A stretch of DNA of 51,570 nt from Halorubrum saccharovorum DSM 1137 (GTDB lineage: Archaea; Halobacteriota; Halobacteria; Halobacteriales; Haloferacaceae): NCBI RefSeq assembly GCF_000337915.1, contig NZ_AOJE01000057.1, positions 178,645-230,214 of the forward strand, in the 5' to 3' direction. Of the stretch, positions 17,251 to 28,507 are shown piece after piece. Made by a program: the position numbers and the translations under genes. Under the pieces are notes generated by a model. That model was not told the DNA's origin. It saw only the letters and a program-made list of their open reading frames with translations, and searched no databases. How positions within the stretch are numbered: the first letter of the stretch is position 1; every line of letters starts with the position of its first letter.

Positions 17251-18060
17251 TCAGGCGCTCGTCTCCTCGCGCGCCGCCGCGACCCACTCCGGTTCCGACA
17301 CCGTCGCGCCGAGGTCGCGGTAGTCGATGTCGACGTCGACGGTCGCCTCCTGCCCGTCGTGGTCGCCCGCCCACGACTGCTCGAGCCGCGGCACCACGCC
17401 GGACTCGTACACGTGAACCGTCGCCGCCGCCGTCTCGACGGTCTCCGGGACGTTCCGGTCGCCCTCGAAGGAGTCGGCGGTGAACCGCGCCGTCGGCTCG
17501 CCGCGCACCTCGCCCTCGCCGTCGCTCGTCGGGTTCCACAGATTCAGCCCCTCATACTCCGTCTCGCCGCCCGCGGTCTCCCCCTCGACGCGGATCCCCG
17601 TCACGACCTCCGAGCGCATCGCCGATTCGAGGTCGTCGCCCGACCGGTCGACCGGCTGCCGGCCGTACTGCGTCTCGTCCCCGCTCTGCTGGCGAATCAG
17701 CGCCACGTCGTCGGCGACGTACAGCTCCGACACGTCGGTTTCCTCGCTTTCGGTCACCGTCTGCCGCACGTACTGACGCCCGTTCTCTAGGTCGTACGCG
17801 GACTCGTACTCCTGTGAGGGGAGCCACGGGCTCGGCTCCGTCTCCCCGTCGTGGGTCGTCTCCGCCGTCGAGAACAGCGTCGCGCCTCCGGCGTCGACGA
17901 GCGCCTCGACGTGGCGCTCCGAGAGGGCGGCCACGTCGAGGCCGTCCTTGTTCCGCCACTCCGCGTCGGGGAATGGGCGGTCCGATCCGCCGCCGAGACA
18001 GCCCGCGGTCCCGATAGCGACTCCGGTCCCGACGCCGACGAGGAAGCGTCTCCGGTCCAT
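17251..18060 (-). CDS. Tat-exported lipoprotein, unknown function
   Basis: 269 residues from the ATG at 18060; a GTG at 18072 would add four residues. The N-terminus MDRRRFLVGVGTGVAIG has a twin-arginine motif and ends in the lipobox TAGC, so it is a Tat-type lipoprotein anchored outside the membrane. The mature part is acidic and β-rich with no motif I can place; SWLPSQEYESAYDLENGRQY-like and RSGDDLESAMRSEV segments recall haloarchaeal lipoproteins of the outer-membrane-LolA-like type, but this is weak. It interrupts the otherwise usual run from nusA to rpsL. Confidence 0.75.
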   Translation of the reverse strand: MDRRRFLVGVGTGVAIGTAGCLGGGSDRPFPDAEWRNKDGLDVAALSERHVEALVDAGGATLFSTAETTHDGETEPSPWLPSQEYESAYDLENGRQYVRQTVTESEETDVSELYVADDVALIRQQSGDETQYGRQPVDRSGDDLESAMRSEVVTGIRVEGETAGGETEYEGLNLWNPTSDGEGEVRGEPTARFTADSFEGDRNVPETVETAAATVHVYESGVVPRLEQSWAGDHDGQEATVDVDIDYRDLGATVSEPEWVAAAREETSA

Positions 18061-18105
18061 GCCGCGAGACACGAGCGCGTCGACAAAAGGGCGTGGGTTC
18101 CGTCC

Positions 18106-18525
18106 TCAGGTGAGTTGGATGTCGTCGATGTCGTAGTGCCGCTTCGCCAGCGTCCGCGCCGTCTCGATGTTGGCGCCGTCGGCGCCGATGGCCACGCCGC
18201 GGTCCGGCTCCGGCACTTCGACGTACGCGACTCGATCGTTCTGCTCGGAGATCGTCACGGCGTTGACCGCCGCGGGCGAGAGCGCGCTCGCGACGAACGC
18301 CTCCGCCGTGTCCGCGTCCTCGACCAGTTCGACGGACTTGCCGAGCCGCCGCTCCGCCTCCTCGACGGTCTCGCCAGCCTGTCCGATCGCGGCGGCCATC
18401 TCGCCGGCCGGCACGAGGAACACGAGCCGGTCGCTCTCCACGAGGCAGTCCTTCGGCGCGACCCCGGTCAGCTCGTCGAAGCGACCGATGTATCGCCGGG
18501 CCTCGTCGGAGAGCTCGACGCGCAT
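18106..18525 (-). CDS. nusA: NusA-like transcription elongation factor
   Basis: 139 residues, made essentially of two KH RNA-binding modules without the bacterial N-terminal and acidic domains: FLVPAGEMAAAIGQAGETV carries the first GxxG-like loop, and PEPDRGVAIGADGANIETAR the second. Archaeal NusA is about this size. It follows rpoA'' with a 1-nt overlap, the conserved archaeal order, and probably acts in elongation or termination. Confidence 0.9.
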   Translation of the reverse strand: MRVELSDEARRYIGRFDELTGVAPKDCLVESDRLVFLVPAGEMAAAIGQAGETVEEAERRLGKSVELVEDADTAEAFVASALSPAAVNAVTISEQNDRVAYVEVPEPDRGVAIGADGANIETARTLAKRHYDIDDIQLT

Positions 18526-19739
18526 TAGTCGTCGCCCACGACGCGCGACCCCATCCGGAGGTCGACGTCGCCGGTGCCGAGCGAGATCGGCTTACCGGCG
18601 ATGACGTTCTCGATGACGCCGTCGAGCTCGTCGTACTCGCCGTGGATCGCGGCGTCGAGCAGGTGGTTGACCGTCACCTCGAACGCCGCGCGTGCGAGCA
18701 CGGAGTCCTTCGAGCCCGAGATGCCGTGGCGGCCGATCGACTCGATCTCGCCGTTGTTCGTCATGATGTCCGCGACGAGCATGAGGTGGCGGACGTTCAC
18801 GTCGTCGAGCCCCTGCTCTTCGAGCGTGTTCTTCGTCTCGTCGATGATCGTCTCGCGGGCCGCCTCGACCCCGAGGTTGCGGTAGATCTCGTGGATGTTG
18901 TTACACGTCGTTCGCGAGGCGTCGACGCCCTCGATGTCGAGGGCGTCGCCGAACGCCGACCCCTCGGTGTAGAGGACGAACTCCTCGTCGCCGTCGATCT
19001 CCTCTTTCCGGATGACGACGCGTTCGATCTCCTCGATCCCCTTGAACACGATCTCCCGAAGCCGCTCGACGAGCTGGAGCAGCTCGCGGTAGCTCGGCTC
19101 GTTCGGCCCGAACTCCACGACGGTCCCCGACTGTCGGGTGTCGACGCCGAGCGAGTCCTCGATCGTCTCGGCGATGATCGCGGCGACCTCGGACGGGTCC
19201 GAATGCGTCGGCCACCGTTCGAGGAGGGTGTCGTCGTTCAGGTCGATCCGCACCAGCATGTCCGCGACGTTCGTCGACACGTCGCCGAGCGCGAGGATGC
19301 GCGTCGCCTCGATGGACCAGACGACCTCGTGGGCCTTCTCGCGGTCCGTGGCGTGCTCGCCTTCGAGGTGGACCGTCATCATCGGCGTGTCCGGCGTCTT
19401 CCGGGCGTCTACCAGCTCGATGAGCCGGGGGAGCCCCTGCGTGACGTCGATCTCCGCGACGCCGGCGTAGTGGAACGTGTTCATCGTCATCTGCGTCCCG
19501 GGCTCGCCGATCGATTGCGCGGAGACGGTACCGACCGGGTCGAGCGGGTCGACCCGCGTCTCGATGTAGCGGTTCTCGACGCCGGTCGCGATGTCGGTGG
19601 CCTGCTCGACGGTGACCTCGCCGGTCTCCTCGGCCTTCCGGTCGATCGCCTCGTACACCTCGTCTTTGAGGCGGGAGGGAAGCTCAGTGGCCTCCACGAC
19701 CGCCTCGATGTCGTCGGTGACGTGGTCGTACTCAGTCAT
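18525..19739 (-). CDS. rpoA2: RNA polymerase subunit A''
   Basis: 404 residues, the C-terminal part of the split largest subunit. The bridge/trigger-loop region reads [26 protein letters not shown], interrupted by no gap, and is followed by [21 protein letters not shown] and, near the end, the cleft/jaw segment [19 protein letters not shown]. Its start overlaps the end of rpoA1 by 8 nt. Together with A' it forms the catalytic core. Confidence 0.95.
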   Translation of the reverse strand: MTEYDHVTDDIEAVVEATELPSRLKDEVYEAIDRKAEETGEVTVEQATDIATGVENRYIETRVDPLDPVGTVSAQSIGEPGTQMTMNTFHYAGVAEIDVTQGLPRLIELVDARKTPDTPMMTVHLEGEHATDREKAHEVVWSIEATRILALGDVSTNVADMLVRIDLNDDTLLERWPTHSDPSEVAAIIAETIEDSLGVDTRQSGTVVEFGPNEPSYRELLQLVERLREIVFKGIEEIERVVIRKEEIDGDEEFVLYTEGSAFGDALDIEGVDASRTTCNNIHEIYRNLGVEAARETIIDETKNTLEEQGLDDVNVRHLMLVADIMTNNGEIESIGRHGISGSKDSVLARAAFEVTVNHLLDAAIHGEYDELDGVIENVIAGKPISLGTGDVDLRMGSRVVGDD

Positions 19740-22659
19740 CCGACTCCACCCCCGAGGCCTTGTTGAGGCCCGGTCCGGAGTGTTCCGAGAGGTTCGTCGG
19801 CGGCGCGCGCTCGCCGAGGAACCGCTCCTTCTCGTCGTCGGAGTCGAACTCCGAGTCGACGACGCGGTCGACGATGTCGTCGACGTCGATGCCGTCTCCC
19901 TCGCCCGAGGACACCTTCACCGGCGAGGTGCCGTCCTCGCCGAACTCGAACTGGACGATCCGGCCCGAGGTGTCCCGGACCGTCCCGTCGTACTGCGCCT
20001 CCAGTTCGGAGAGCGCGTTGATGAGCCGGCGCTGGAGGTAGCCGGACTTGGAGGTCCGGACCGCCGTGTCGACCAGCCCCTCGCGGCCGCCCATCGCGTG
20101 GAAGAAGAACTCCTGAGGCGTGAGCCCGCCGCGGTAGGAGTTCTCCACGAAGCCGTGCGCCTCCGACGAGAGGTCGTTCTCCTTGTAGTGGGAGAGCGTC
20201 CGGTCTTCGTAGCCGCGGTTGATCCGCTCGCCGCGGACCGCCTGCTGACCGACGGATCCGGCCATCTGCGTGAGGTTCAGCATCGACCCACGCGCGCCGG
20301 AGCGGGCCATCACGACCGCCGGGTTGTCGTCGCCGAAGTGCTGGTCGGCGATCTCACCGGCCGAGTCGCGCGCCTTCCCGAGCGTCTGCATGATCTTCAT
20401 CTCCAGCGTCTCGTCGACGCCGCGGCCCGGGAGCGACTCAAGCTCGCCGGCCTCGTACGTTGCGATTAGCTCCTGCACGCGGTCGTAGGCGCTCTGGATC
20501 GCGTCGTCGACCTGCTCTTCGGCCTCCGGCGGGATCGACTCGTCGTCGATCCCGATCGAGAACCCGAAGTGCATGATCGCGCGCATCGCCAGCGACGCGA
20601 TCTCGTTGATGAACACGCGCGAGCGCGTCTCGCCGTACTCCTTGGTGAGGGTGTCGACGACCTCGCCGCCGAACGCGCCGACGGCGTCCTCGTCGATCGT
20701 CCCCTCGACCAGCTGGCCGTTCTCGATGAGCACCCTGTCGCCCGTCGAGGAGGTGAAGTCCAGCGAGAGGTCGTCGGGGAGCAGCTCCGAGAACAGCGTC
20801 CGACCGGTCCAGTACTCGCGTCCCTCGTCGTCGACGCCGTCCGCCTCGGGCAGCTCGTCGACGCGGGTCGCGCGCAGCAGGTCCAGCGCCTGCGTCTCCG
20901 TGAACTCGGGGTTCGAGTGGGTGAGCAGGTACGTCCCCGAGATGTGGTCCTGAATGGCGCCGATGATGTTCCCGCCGAACCGGGGCGAGAGGATCTGCTC
21001 TTGGACGCGCATGAGGACGCGCGCCTCGGCGCGGGCCTCCTCGTTTTGAAGCGCGTGCATGTTCATCTCGTCGCCGTCGAAGTCGGCGTTGTACGGCGGA
21101 CAGACGACGGTGTTGAGCCGGAACGTCTTGTACGGCATCACCACGACCTCGTGGGCCATGATGGACATCCGGTGCAGCGAGGGCTGCCGGTTGAAGATCA
21201 CGATGTCGCCGTCGACGAGGTGCCGATTGACTTCCCAGTCGGCCTCGACCTTCTCGGCGAGCTCCTCGCAGTTCTTCTCGGTCACCTTCAGCCGGCGACC
21301 GTCGGGGCGGCGCACGTAGTTGGCGCCGGGGTGGGCCTCCGGCCCGTTCCGGACGTACTGCCGCGCCTCGTCGACGTTGCGTTCGGTGACGTTGAGCGTC
21401 TGGGTCATCTCCTTGGCGACCCGGTCCGGGACGCCGACCTCGTTCAGCGAGAGCGTCGGGTCCGGCGAGATGACGGTCCGGGCGGAGAAGTTGACGCGCT
21501 TCCCGGACAGCGAGCCGCGGAAGCGGCCCTCCTTCCCTTTCAGTCGCTGGCTGAGGGTCTTGAGGGGGCGGCCGGAGCGGTGTCGCGCCGGCGGCGTCCC
21601 GCTGATCTCGTTGTCGACGAACGTGGTGACGTGGTACTGGAGCAGCTCCCAGAGGTCCTCGATGATCAGCTGCGGGGCGCCCGCCTCGCGGTTCTCCATG
21701 AACCGCTGGTTGATCCGGATGATGTCGACCAGCTTGTGCGTGAGGTCGTCCTCGGAGCGCTGGCCGTTATCCAGCGTGATCGAGGGACGCGTGGTGACCG
21801 GCGGCACCGGCAGCACCGTCAGGATCATCCACTCCGGCCGAGAGTGCTCGGAGTCGATGCCGAGGACCTCCAGGTCCTCGTCCGGGATGTCCTCGAACCA
21901 GTCGCGGATGTCCGAGGGCATCAGCTTGTTCATGTCCTCTTCGGTGAGATCGATGTCGAGCGCCTTCTCGATGGCGCGGCGGTCCTCCTTGCGCGGCCGG
22001 AACTCGCCGGCCATGATCTCGTTGATCCGGTCTAAGGCGATGTCGGTCTTCTCGGCGAGCTCCTGCGGCGAGGTGCCCGGGTCGTCCTCCTCCTCGTCGG
22101 GCTGCATCGCGGCCGCGATCCGCTCGGAGTAGTCGCCCGAGAGCACGTCCTGGACCTCGTAGTAGGTGGTCGGCTTCTCGTGTTTGATGTCCGCCTGCGG
22201 CTCGCCGCAGAACGGGCAGGTGGACGCCTTCCGGGCCTGCCGGACGGCGGCCTTCAGCACGTCGTGCTCGTCGTCGCCGAGCTCCTGCGCCCGCTCATAG
22301 CGGTCGCGGAACTCGTCGCGCTGCGCCTCGTCTAAGGCCAGCCGGCCGCACTCCCGGCACGTCGAGCGGAGCAGCCGCCGGATGAGCTTCGTGAAGCCGA
22401 CGTGAATGACCGGGGCCGCGAGCTCGATGTGGCCGAAGTGGCCGTTACAGGAGCCGGAGTGGGAGCCGCAGGTCCGACACTCCAGGCCGGGGTCGATGAC
22501 GCCCAGCCGCGGGTCCATCAGCCCCATGTCGATCGGGTAGCCGTCGTCGTCGTACGTGTCGGCCGTGATAACCTTCGTCGCCGACATGTCCCGGTACGTC
22601 TCCGGGTCCATGAGGCCGAAGTCGATGCCGCCGAGCACTTTCGGTGTTTGCATTGACAT
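19732..22659 (-). CDS. rpoA1: RNA polymerase subunit A'
   Basis: 975 residues. The absolutely conserved magnesium-binding loop [12 protein letters not shown] lies near residue 525. Zinc sites are [17 protein letters not shown] (clamp) and the pairs CRECGR and CPFCGE. The switch/lid segment [17 protein letters not shown] and the funnel region [17 protein letters not shown] are intact. At 975 residues it carries an inserted acidic segment (about 175-260) compared with other archaeal A' subunits; such insertions are common in haloarchaea. An 8-nt overlap with rpoA2 couples translation. Confidence 0.96.
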   Translation of the reverse strand: MSMQTPKVLGGIDFGLMDPETYRDMSATKVITADTYDDDGYPIDMGLMDPRLGVIDPGLECRTCGSHSGSCNGHFGHIELAAPVIHVGFTKLIRRLLRSTCRECGRLALDEAQRDEFRDRYERAQELGDDEHDVLKAAVRQARKASTCPFCGEPQADIKHEKPTTYYEVQDVLSGDYSERIAAAMQPDEEEDDPGTSPQELAEKTDIALDRINEIMAGEFRPRKEDRRAIEKALDIDLTEEDMNKLMPSDIRDWFEDIPDEDLEVLGIDSEHSRPEWMILTVLPVPPVTTRPSITLDNGQRSEDDLTHKLVDIIRINQRFMENREAGAPQLIIEDLWELLQYHVTTFVDNEISGTPPARHRSGRPLKTLSQRLKGKEGRFRGSLSGKRVNFSARTVISPDPTLSLNEVGVPDRVAKEMTQTLNVTERNVDEARQYVRNGPEAHPGANYVRRPDGRRLKVTEKNCEELAEKVEADWEVNRHLVDGDIVIFNRQPSLHRMSIMAHEVVVMPYKTFRLNTVVCPPYNADFDGDEMNMHALQNEEARAEARVLMRVQEQILSPRFGGNIIGAIQDHISGTYLLTHSNPEFTETQALDLLRATRVDELPEADGVDDEGREYWTGRTLFSELLPDDLSLDFTSSTGDRVLIENGQLVEGTIDEDAVGAFGGEVVDTLTKEYGETRSRVFINEIASLAMRAIMHFGFSIGIDDESIPPEAEEQVDDAIQSAYDRVQELIATYEAGELESLPGRGVDETLEMKIMQTLGKARDSAGEIADQHFGDDNPAVVMARSGARGSMLNLTQMAGSVGQQAVRGERINRGYEDRTLSHYKENDLSSEAHGFVENSYRGGLTPQEFFFHAMGGREGLVDTAVRTSKSGYLQRRLINALSELEAQYDGTVRDTSGRIVQFEFGEDGTSPVKVSSGEGDGIDVDDIVDRVVDSEFDSDDEKERFLGERAPPTNLSEHSGPGLNKASGVESDD

Positions 22660-24489
22660 TTAAATTGCGTCCTCCAGTTCGAGTTTCGGTCGGATGCCTA
22701 AGGCGATCATCTCGTCGAGCAGGAGCTTGAACGCGTAGCTCACCTCGAGCTCGTGGATGTCGTCCTCGTCGCCCGTGACCGGATCGTACACCCGGCGCTG
22801 TTCGCGGTCCTCGACGGCGACGAGCCCGGTCTCCGCAGAGACGTGTACCGTCTCGGCGTCCGACGACTCCAGCAGCCGCTCGTTGAGCACCATCGACGCG
22901 CCGTGGCCGATGATCGTGTCGCGCTCCATCTCCCCGACGCGCAGGCCGCCCTCGCGGGCGCGCCCCTCGGTCGGCTGGCGCGTGAGCACCTGCACCGGGC
23001 CGCGCGAGCGGGCGTGGAGCTTGTTCGACACCATGTGGTACAGCTTGTGGTAGAAGATCGTCCCGACGAAGATCTCCGCCTCGATCTTCTCGCCGGTGAC
23101 GCCGGAGTACATGACCTCCTTGCCGGAGGACTTGAAACCGTGGTCCTCCAGCCCGCCGCGGAGCTCCTCCTCGTCTTCGCCCTGGAACGGCGTGCCGTCG
23201 ACCCGCGAGCCGCGCAGCGAGCCGACCTTTCCGCCGAGCATCTCCAGCACGTGGCCCACCGTCATCCGGGACGGCAGCGCGTGCGGGTTCATCACGAGGT
23301 CGGGGACGACCCCCTCCTCGGTGAACGGCATGTCCTCCTGGGGTGCGAGGTGGCCCACGACGCCCTTCTGACCGTGTCGGGACGCGAACTTGTCGCCCAG
23401 CTCGGGGACGCGCTGGTCGCGCACCTTCACCTTCGAGAGCTTGGAGCCGTCCTCGCCCTCCATCAGCGTCACCGTGTCGACGACGCCCGATTCGCCCGAG
23501 CGCATCGTCACGCTCGTCTCCCGGCGCTTCTGCGGGGAGAGCCCGCCCATGTCGTCGGGCTCCTCTAAGAAGCGCGGCGGGCTGGTCTTGCCGAGCAGGA
23601 CCGAGGACTCGTCCACCTTCGTCTCCGGGTTGACGAGGCCGTCCTCGTCGAGGTGGGTGTACGCGTCCTCACCGCGCGCGCCGCGGACGTCCTGATCGGG
23701 GATCTCGAAGCGGTCCTCCTGACCGCCGGGGTACCGGCGCTCCTCGCCCTCGTAGGTCCGGAAGAAGTGCGAGCGGGTGAGCGCGCGGTCGACGGAGCCC
23801 TGGTTCATCACCAGCGCGTCCTCGATGTTGAAGCCCTCGTAGGACATCACGGCGACGACGAAGTTCTGCGCCGCCGGCCGCTTGTCGAAGCTGATCTGGT
23901 CGGACGTCTGCGTCTTCACCATCGCCAGCTGCGGGTAGTGCAGCAGGTGCTGACGCGTGTCCGGCCGGATGCGGTAGTTAGCCGAGGGGAGTCCGAGCGA
24001 CTGCTTCATCATCCCCGCGCCCATCGTAATCCGGGGGCTCGCGTTGTGCTCGGGGTACGGGATCATCCCCGCGCCGATACCGAACACGAGCTGCGGGTCG
24101 ATCTCGAGGTGCGTGTGGTCCTCGGTCACGTCCTCCTCGTCGACGGCGACCAGGATGTCCTCCTCCTCCTCGGCGTCGATGAACTCGACGTATCCGCGCT
24201 CGATGAGGTCCTCGAACTCGACCTCGCCGCGTTCGAGCGCCTCGACCTCCTCGTCGCCCAGCAGGGGCTCGCCGTTCTCGACGACGATCAGCGGGCGGCG
24301 GGCGCGCCCCGCGTCCGCGTTGACGATCACTTCCTGGGTCCGGTCCTTGACCGAGACGTTCACCATATCCGAGACGTCGCCGCGTCGGCGGGCCTCGCGG
24401 ATCTGTTCGGCGAGGGCCTCGGGGTCCGGATGGGTCCCGACGAGGCTCCCGTTGACGTACACCTTCGCTTCGCGTTCTGCCTGAGCCAT
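22660..24489 (-). CDS. rpoB1: RNA polymerase subunit B'
   Basis: 609 residues from the ATG at 24489 ([18 protein letters not shown]). It is the C-terminal half of the second-largest subunit: [53 protein letters not shown], and [19 protein letters not shown] are the nucleotide-binding and hybrid-binding signatures. In the C-terminal clamp, where many archaeal B subunits have a four-cysteine zinc ribbon, this protein has [18 protein letters not shown] with no cysteines, so that zinc site is absent. The rpoB2 stop lies 1 nt before this ATG. Confidence 0.95.
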   Translation of the reverse strand: MAQAEREAKVYVNGSLVGTHPDPEALAEQIREARRRGDVSDMVNVSVKDRTQEVIVNADAGRARRPLIVVENGEPLLGDEEVEALERGEVEFEDLIERGYVEFIDAEEEEDILVAVDEEDVTEDHTHLEIDPQLVFGIGAGMIPYPEHNASPRITMGAGMMKQSLGLPSANYRIRPDTRQHLLHYPQLAMVKTQTSDQISFDKRPAAQNFVVAVMSYEGFNIEDALVMNQGSVDRALTRSHFFRTYEGEERRYPGGQEDRFEIPDQDVRGARGEDAYTHLDEDGLVNPETKVDESSVLLGKTSPPRFLEEPDDMGGLSPQKRRETSVTMRSGESGVVDTVTLMEGEDGSKLSKVKVRDQRVPELGDKFASRHGQKGVVGHLAPQEDMPFTEEGVVPDLVMNPHALPSRMTVGHVLEMLGGKVGSLRGSRVDGTPFQGEDEEELRGGLEDHGFKSSGKEVMYSGVTGEKIEAEIFVGTIFYHKLYHMVSNKLHARSRGPVQVLTRQPTEGRAREGGLRVGEMERDTIIGHGASMVLNERLLESSDAETVHVSAETGLVAVEDREQRRVYDPVTGDEDDIHELEVSYAFKLLLDEMIALGIRPKLELEDAI

Positions 24490-24490
24490 A

Positions 24491-26056
24491 TTAGTCGTCC
24501 GCCGTCTGTCGTTCGACGCCTTCGATGCCGGGGATCCCCTCGACACCCATCGACGCCAGTTCTCGTTTCAGCCCCTGTTCGTCCTCGACGGTCTGTGAGA
24601 GCTCCATCGACTGCGCGAAGTTCTTCACGAGTCCGCAGTTCGGCCCCTCCGGCGTCTCGGAGGGACAGATGCGACCCCACTGAGTCGCGTGGAGGTCCCG
24701 CGCCTTGAAGTGCGGCTGCGAGCGCGACAGCGGCGAGCGCAGGCGCCGGAGGTGCGAGAGCACGCCCATGTAGTCGGTCCGATCGACGAGCTGGGAGACG
24801 CCGGAGCGTCCGCCCACCCAGTTGCCCGTCGCGATCGGGTGTTCGAGCCGCTCGGTCAGCACGTCGGAGCGGACGACCGTGTTGACGGTGAGATCGCGGT
24901 TGCGCATGTTCGCGCGCTCGAGCTGGTACTTCACGTCGCGAGCCAGCTTGTTCAGCGCGGTCCGGAACAGGTCGCGCATCAGGTCGCCGGAGACCTTCAG
25001 GCGCTTGTTCGCGTAGTGGTCCTTGTCGTCGGCCTCGCGGCGGTCCAAGGCGAGCTCGAAGCACGCCTCGGCCATCCGGCAGAGGTAGTACGCCTTGTTG
25101 ATCCGCACGTCCTCCTCCTCGACGCCCTCCTCGTGGAGGTGCGGGAGCAGGTAGCGGTCGATGACGTAGTTCGCCCGCTTGAGCTGGTAGTTCTTCCCCT
25201 GGCCGGAGGCGACGCGCTCGCCGAGGGTCTCGATGGCCTCCTCGGTCGTCTGCACGTCGGCCTCCTCCAGATTCTCCAGCATGAACTTCACGATCTCGGG
25301 GTCGTCCGAGACGCGGTGGACGATCTCCTCGTCGGATTCGAGCCCGAGTGCGCGGACGAGGGTGACGAAGTCGATCGAGCCCGAGACGGACGGGAACGAC
25401 ACTTCGAGGAGCCCCTCGCGGTTGCGCTCGCACAGCACCAGGGCGCGGTACCCGCGGCGCTGGGAGAACGTCTTCGCGACTTGGATCTCGTCGCCGTACT
25501 TCGAGTCGTACTCGGCGAGAATCTTGTTCGGTGCGAGGTCCTCCGAGGTCATCAGCACGCGCTCGGAGCCGTTGACGATGAAGTAGCCGCCGGGGTCGAC
25601 GGGGTCCTCACCGATGTCGATGAGCTCCTCGTCGGAGAAACCGGCCATGTTACACTTGTCCGAGCCGACCATGATCGGCATCCGGCCGACCTTGGTCTCG
25701 GTCGTGTCGACGACCTGCTCGGGCTCGTCCTCGCCGCCGCGCACGATGGACATCTCCATGAACACGGGCGCCGAGTAGGTGATGTTTCGGAGGCGGGCCT
25801 CCTGGGGGTACAGCAGTTCCTCGGAACCGTCTGCCTCGCGGACGCGCGGAGTGACCATCCGAACGTCGCCGAGTTCGACGTAGACGGGCTCTTGGCCCTC
25901 CTTGTCGCCGATGTCGGTCTCGATGGTCTCCTTCTCGTCGACGACCTCCTGCATGCCGCGGTCCAGGAAATTGTTGAACGATCGGAAGTGGTGTTCGGCG
26001 AGCCGTTCGTCCGAGAAATACTCGCGTGACACCACGCGTCGGTCTTGCCTGTTCAT
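24491..26056 (-). CDS. rpoB2: RNA polymerase subunit B''
   Basis: 521 residues, the N-terminal half of the second-largest subunit. It starts with [18 protein letters not shown]; the lobe/protrusion motifs [22 protein letters not shown] and, near the end, [20 protein letters not shown] (fork region) are clear. The split from B' at this point is characteristic of haloarchaea and some methanogens. It overlaps the end of rpoH by 4 nt. Confidence 0.95.
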   Translation of the reverse strand: MNRQDRRVVSREYFSDERLAEHHFRSFNNFLDRGMQEVVDEKETIETDIGDKEGQEPVYVELGDVRMVTPRVREADGSEELLYPQEARLRNITYSAPVFMEMSIVRGGEDEPEQVVDTTETKVGRMPIMVGSDKCNMAGFSDEELIDIGEDPVDPGGYFIVNGSERVLMTSEDLAPNKILAEYDSKYGDEIQVAKTFSQRRGYRALVLCERNREGLLEVSFPSVSGSIDFVTLVRALGLESDEEIVHRVSDDPEIVKFMLENLEEADVQTTEEAIETLGERVASGQGKNYQLKRANYVIDRYLLPHLHEEGVEEEDVRINKAYYLCRMAEACFELALDRREADDKDHYANKRLKVSGDLMRDLFRTALNKLARDVKYQLERANMRNRDLTVNTVVRSDVLTERLEHPIATGNWVGGRSGVSQLVDRTDYMGVLSHLRRLRSPLSRSQPHFKARDLHATQWGRICPSETPEGPNCGLVKNFAQSMELSQTVEDEQGLKRELASMGVEGIPGIEGVERQTADD

Positions 26057-26280
26057 GAGACGACTAATCGGTACACGACCGCTTCCTCGGTCGTGCGGGA
26101 GTTTCGAACGATCTTCACCACGTCGCCGACCTCAGCCTCGTCGGGGAGCGCGGGATCAGTGCGTTTGATCTTCGGTAGGTTCGTCCGTTTCACGTCGTAC
26201 TCCGCCAGAACCTCGTCGACCTCTTCGGGTTCGAGGAGGACGTGGTCCGGGACGAGTTCGTGTTGGCTTACGTCTACCAT
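26053..26280 (-). CDS. rpoH: RNA polymerase subunit H
   Basis: 75 residues, all of the archaeal Rpo5/RpoH C-terminal domain: [42 protein letters not shown], and [21 protein letters not shown] (shown in parts). It contributes to the lower jaw and to start-site melting. It is the first gene of the polymerase operon. Confidence 0.96.
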   Translation of the reverse strand: MVDVSQHELVPDHVLLEPEEVDEVLAEYDVKRTNLPKIKRTDPALPDEAEVGDVVKIVRNSRTTEEAVVYRLVVS

Positions 26281-26647
26281 GGGTGGTGGTTATTGAAAGA
26301 AGCTATCACGAGATACTACAGATCGCTATATGGGCCAGCGGCATAAGACTTGCCAACCGCTTCCGCCATGCACGGCTCACGGCGACGGGGGCGTGCGATA
26401 CTCCTACTCATGCGGGTATCACACAAAAGGGTACCGCCGCGGTCGATCGCGTCGCCGATTCCGTCGGTCGGCCTTGCCGATTCACCTCCCCGATCGACTG
26501 CGTACGTCCGGAACCGCGGCGTCGTCCCGGTTCGCCGGGAACCGTGGTCCCTCCGCGTCGACGCCGGCTCTCCCTGTCACCGGTCACCACCGTCGCCGGG
26601 GATGACAAGCCTTATTTGCCAGACAGGGGTACGAATGGATGCGACAA
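26281..26647. promoter_or_regulatory. Divergent region between rpoH and tRNA-Asp
   Basis: 367 nt. On the minus strand CATATAG (about 26326-26333) is a candidate TATA box about 48 nt before the rpoH ATG, implying a leader of about 20 nt. On the plus strand GCCTTATTTGCC (about 26609-26620) is the likely promoter of the tRNA-Asp gene starting at 26648. No coding sequence is supported. Confidence 0.4.
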
Positions 26648-26720
26648 GCCCGGATGGTGTAGTGGCCCATCATACGACCCTGTCACGGTCGTGACGCGGG
26701 TTCAAATCCCGCTCCGGGCG
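26648..26720 (+). tRNA. tRNA-Asp (GTC)
   Basis: 73 nt. The acceptor stem GCCCGGA pairs with TCCGGGC, with discriminator G. The anticodon loop CTGTCAC gives anticodon GTC, and the T-arm is GCGGG-TTCAAAT-CCCGC. No intron and no encoded CCA. Confidence 0.97.
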
Positions 26721-26749
26721 TCCCCACGCTTCGGGGTCTGTCGCTGTTT

Positions 26750-26822
26750 GCCCGGATGGTGTAGTGGCCCATCATACGACCCTGTCACGGTCGTGACGCG
26801 GGTTCAAATCCCGCTCCGGGCG
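26750..26822 (+). tRNA. tRNA-Asp (GTC), second identical copy
   Basis: All 73 nt are identical to the copy at 26648-26720, separated by a 29-nt spacer. It is followed directly by TTTT, a likely terminator. Confidence 0.97.
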
Positions 26823-26939
26823 TTTTCAACGACCAACACGGCGAGCGTAGCGAGCCGTTCGTCGAAAACGGTCGCAAGAGGGTTTGAATCAAGGAGTGAA
26901 GCGAGCGGAACGACTGAGGTTCAAATCCCGCTCCGGGCG
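26823..26939 (+). repeat. tRNA-Asp 3'-end remnant with hairpin
   Basis: Downstream of the second tRNA-Asp, 22 nt of the tRNA 3' end (GGTTCAAATCCCGCTCCGGG plus CG) recur at 26918-26939 with no tRNA body. The segment between contains a hairpin ACGGC/GCCGT with an 11-nt loop (26838-26858). This has the form of an attachment-site remnant. Confidence 0.8.
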
Positions 26940-27047
26940 TATTCTGCCGACGGAAACTACGAGTGAGGAGCGGTGCGAGCCTTCTGGACGCTGACGGGCT
27001 CTCGGAAAAGGCAGCTCCGAAAAACGATCGAACGCGACCGTCCGCCT

Positions 27048-28052
27048 TTATAGGTCGATCAGCGACCGCAGATCGGCCACCAGTGTCTCCGTCTTCCCAT
27101 CGGGCTCGTCGTCGTCACTGACGGGCGTCCGCCCGTCGAACGTCTCGTGGACCATCGAGACGCCTTCGGCCAGCGTGTCGAGGCCGTAGCCGCCTTCGAG
27201 GACGTAGGCGTTCGCGGCCCCGATCTCATCGGTGACCGAGCGAATCCGGTCGGTCATCAGCGCGTACCCCTCCGAGGAGACGCGCATCCGGGAGATGGGG
27301 TCGTGCCGGTGGGCGTCGAACCCGGCCGAGACGATCACGAGGTCCGGGTCGAAGCGTTCGAGCGCCGGGGCGACCGCCTCGTCGATGGCGTAGAGGTAGT
27401 CGGCGTCGCCCGCGCCGGCCGCGAGCGGGAGGTTCACCGTCGTCCCCTCGCCCTCGTCGCGACCGGTCTCGTCGAGCGCGCCGGTGTCCGGGTAGAGCCC
27501 CTCCTCGTGGATCGACGCGTAGAACACGTCTCCGCGATCGTAGAACACATCTTGAGTACCGTTCCCGTGGTGCACGTCCCAGTCGAAGATCGCGACCCGA
27601 TCGGCGGCCCCGTCGTCGAGGACGGTCTGCGCCGCGACGGCGGCGTTGTTGAAGAAGCAGAATCCCATTGCGTCGTCGGGCACCGCGTGGTGACCCGGCG
27701 GGCGTCCGAGCGCGAACGGGGTGTCCCGGCCGTCGTCGCCGTCGAGCGCCGACCGGGCCGCCCACTGGGAGAGGCCGGCCGAGGTGAGCGCGGCGTCCCA
27801 CGTCCCCTCGCTCGCGACGGTGTCGGGGTCCCAGCTCCCGCCGCCGTCGGCGACGAACGCCTCAAGCTCGTCGACGTACTCCGCGTCGTGGACCGCGACG
27901 ACCTCTTCGCGCGTCGCCGGGTCCGCTTCCGCGTATTCGACGCCGTGCCGCTTCGCCAGCCCGCGGCGGATCGCGCGCAGCCGGTCCGGGTTTTCCGGAT
28001 GCCGTTCGCCGGTGTCGTGTTCGAGACACCGCTCGCTGTAGCCGAAGCGCAT
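27048..28052 (-). CDS. Histone deacetylase family (AcuC-like) deacetylase
   Basis: 334 residues of the class I/II HDAC fold. Catalytic features are GRPPGHHAVPDDAMGFCFFN (tandem histidines), FDWDVHHGNGTQDVFY (zinc-binding Asp/His), SAGFDAHRHDP (second zinc Asp), and YVLEGGYGLDTLAEG (transition-state Tyr). It should remove acetyl groups from lysine or polyamines. Its ATG directly abuts the stop codon of the histone gene upstream, so the two are an operon. I recall the same neighbourhood (RPA, histone, deacetylase) in Haloferax volcanii, where the deacetylase is called HdaI. Confidence 0.93.
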   Translation of the reverse strand: MRFGYSERCLEHDTGERHPENPDRLRAIRRGLAKRHGVEYAEADPATREEVVAVHDAEYVDELEAFVADGGGSWDPDTVASEGTWDAALTSAGLSQWAARSALDGDDGRDTPFALGRPPGHHAVPDDAMGFCFFNNAAVAAQTVLDDGAADRVAIFDWDVHHGNGTQDVFYDRGDVFYASIHEEGLYPDTGALDETGRDEGEGTTVNLPLAAGAGDADYLYAIDEAVAPALERFDPDLVIVSAGFDAHRHDPISRMRVSSEGYALMTDRIRSVTDEIGAANAYVLEGGYGLDTLAEGVSMVHETFDGRTPVSDDDEPDGKTETLVADLRSLIDL

Positions 28053-28484
28053 CTACTCGAACAACGCGAAGTACGTCTCGATATCCTCGGCCTGTACGGT
28101 CCGTCTGTCGGCGTGCCGCGCGAGCGTCGCGGCCGCGCTCGCGACGTTGTCGGCGTAGTCCTCCAGGATGTCGGCCAACGCGATCCGCGCGTCGACGCCC
28201 ACTCGGTATCGGTCGTCGATCCGGAGCCGCGCGATGCGGTCGATGGGGGCGACGGGAAGAGTGAGATCCTCTCGGCTGATCACCTGTTCGACGCCGAAAT
28301 CCGACGCCATCAGCGTCTTCCGCCCGTCCTCGGTTGCCCGTTCGGCCGCGTCGATCGCCAGCTCCGAGCCGTGCGCTTGGATCCGGCGAGCCAACTCCTC
28401 GGCGGCGTCCGCGCTCACGCGGAGGTCCCCGGCGTTCCGCCGGATGATCCCGTCGACCGGCGCGAACGGCAACTCGACACTCAT
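28053..28484 (-). CDS. hstA: Archaeal histone, two fused histone folds
   Basis: 143 residues from the ATG at 28484; a GTG at 28490 is less likely. There are two histone folds in tandem: LPFAPVDGIIRRNAGDLRVS and LPVAPIDRIARLRIDDRYRV each begin a fold, and HADRRTVQAEDIETYFALF closes the second. Doublet histones of this kind are typical of haloarchaea, and the protein is acidic as expected in a high-salt cytoplasm. A TATA-like GTTATAC on the minus strand (28508-28515) lies about 27 nt upstream of the ATG. In Haloferax and Halobacterium the histone acts more as a regulator than as bulk packaging. Confidence 0.95.
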   Translation of the reverse strand: MSVELPFAPVDGIIRRNAGDLRVSADAAEELARRIQAHGSELAIDAAERATEDGRKTLMASDFGVEQVISREDLTLPVAPIDRIARLRIDDRYRVGVDARIALADILEDYADNVASAAATLARHADRRTVQAEDIETYFALFE

Positions 28485-28507
28485 ACACACAGTCGCGTCC
28501 GTGGTCC

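Noticed and set aside
26918-26939. Third tRNA-Asp gene
   Set aside because: Only the 3' quarter of the tRNA is present; no acceptor 5' strand, D-arm or anticodon arm precedes it.
26283-26966. Frame running through both tRNA-Asp genes
   Set aside because: It translates the tRNAs and has no independent coding evidence.
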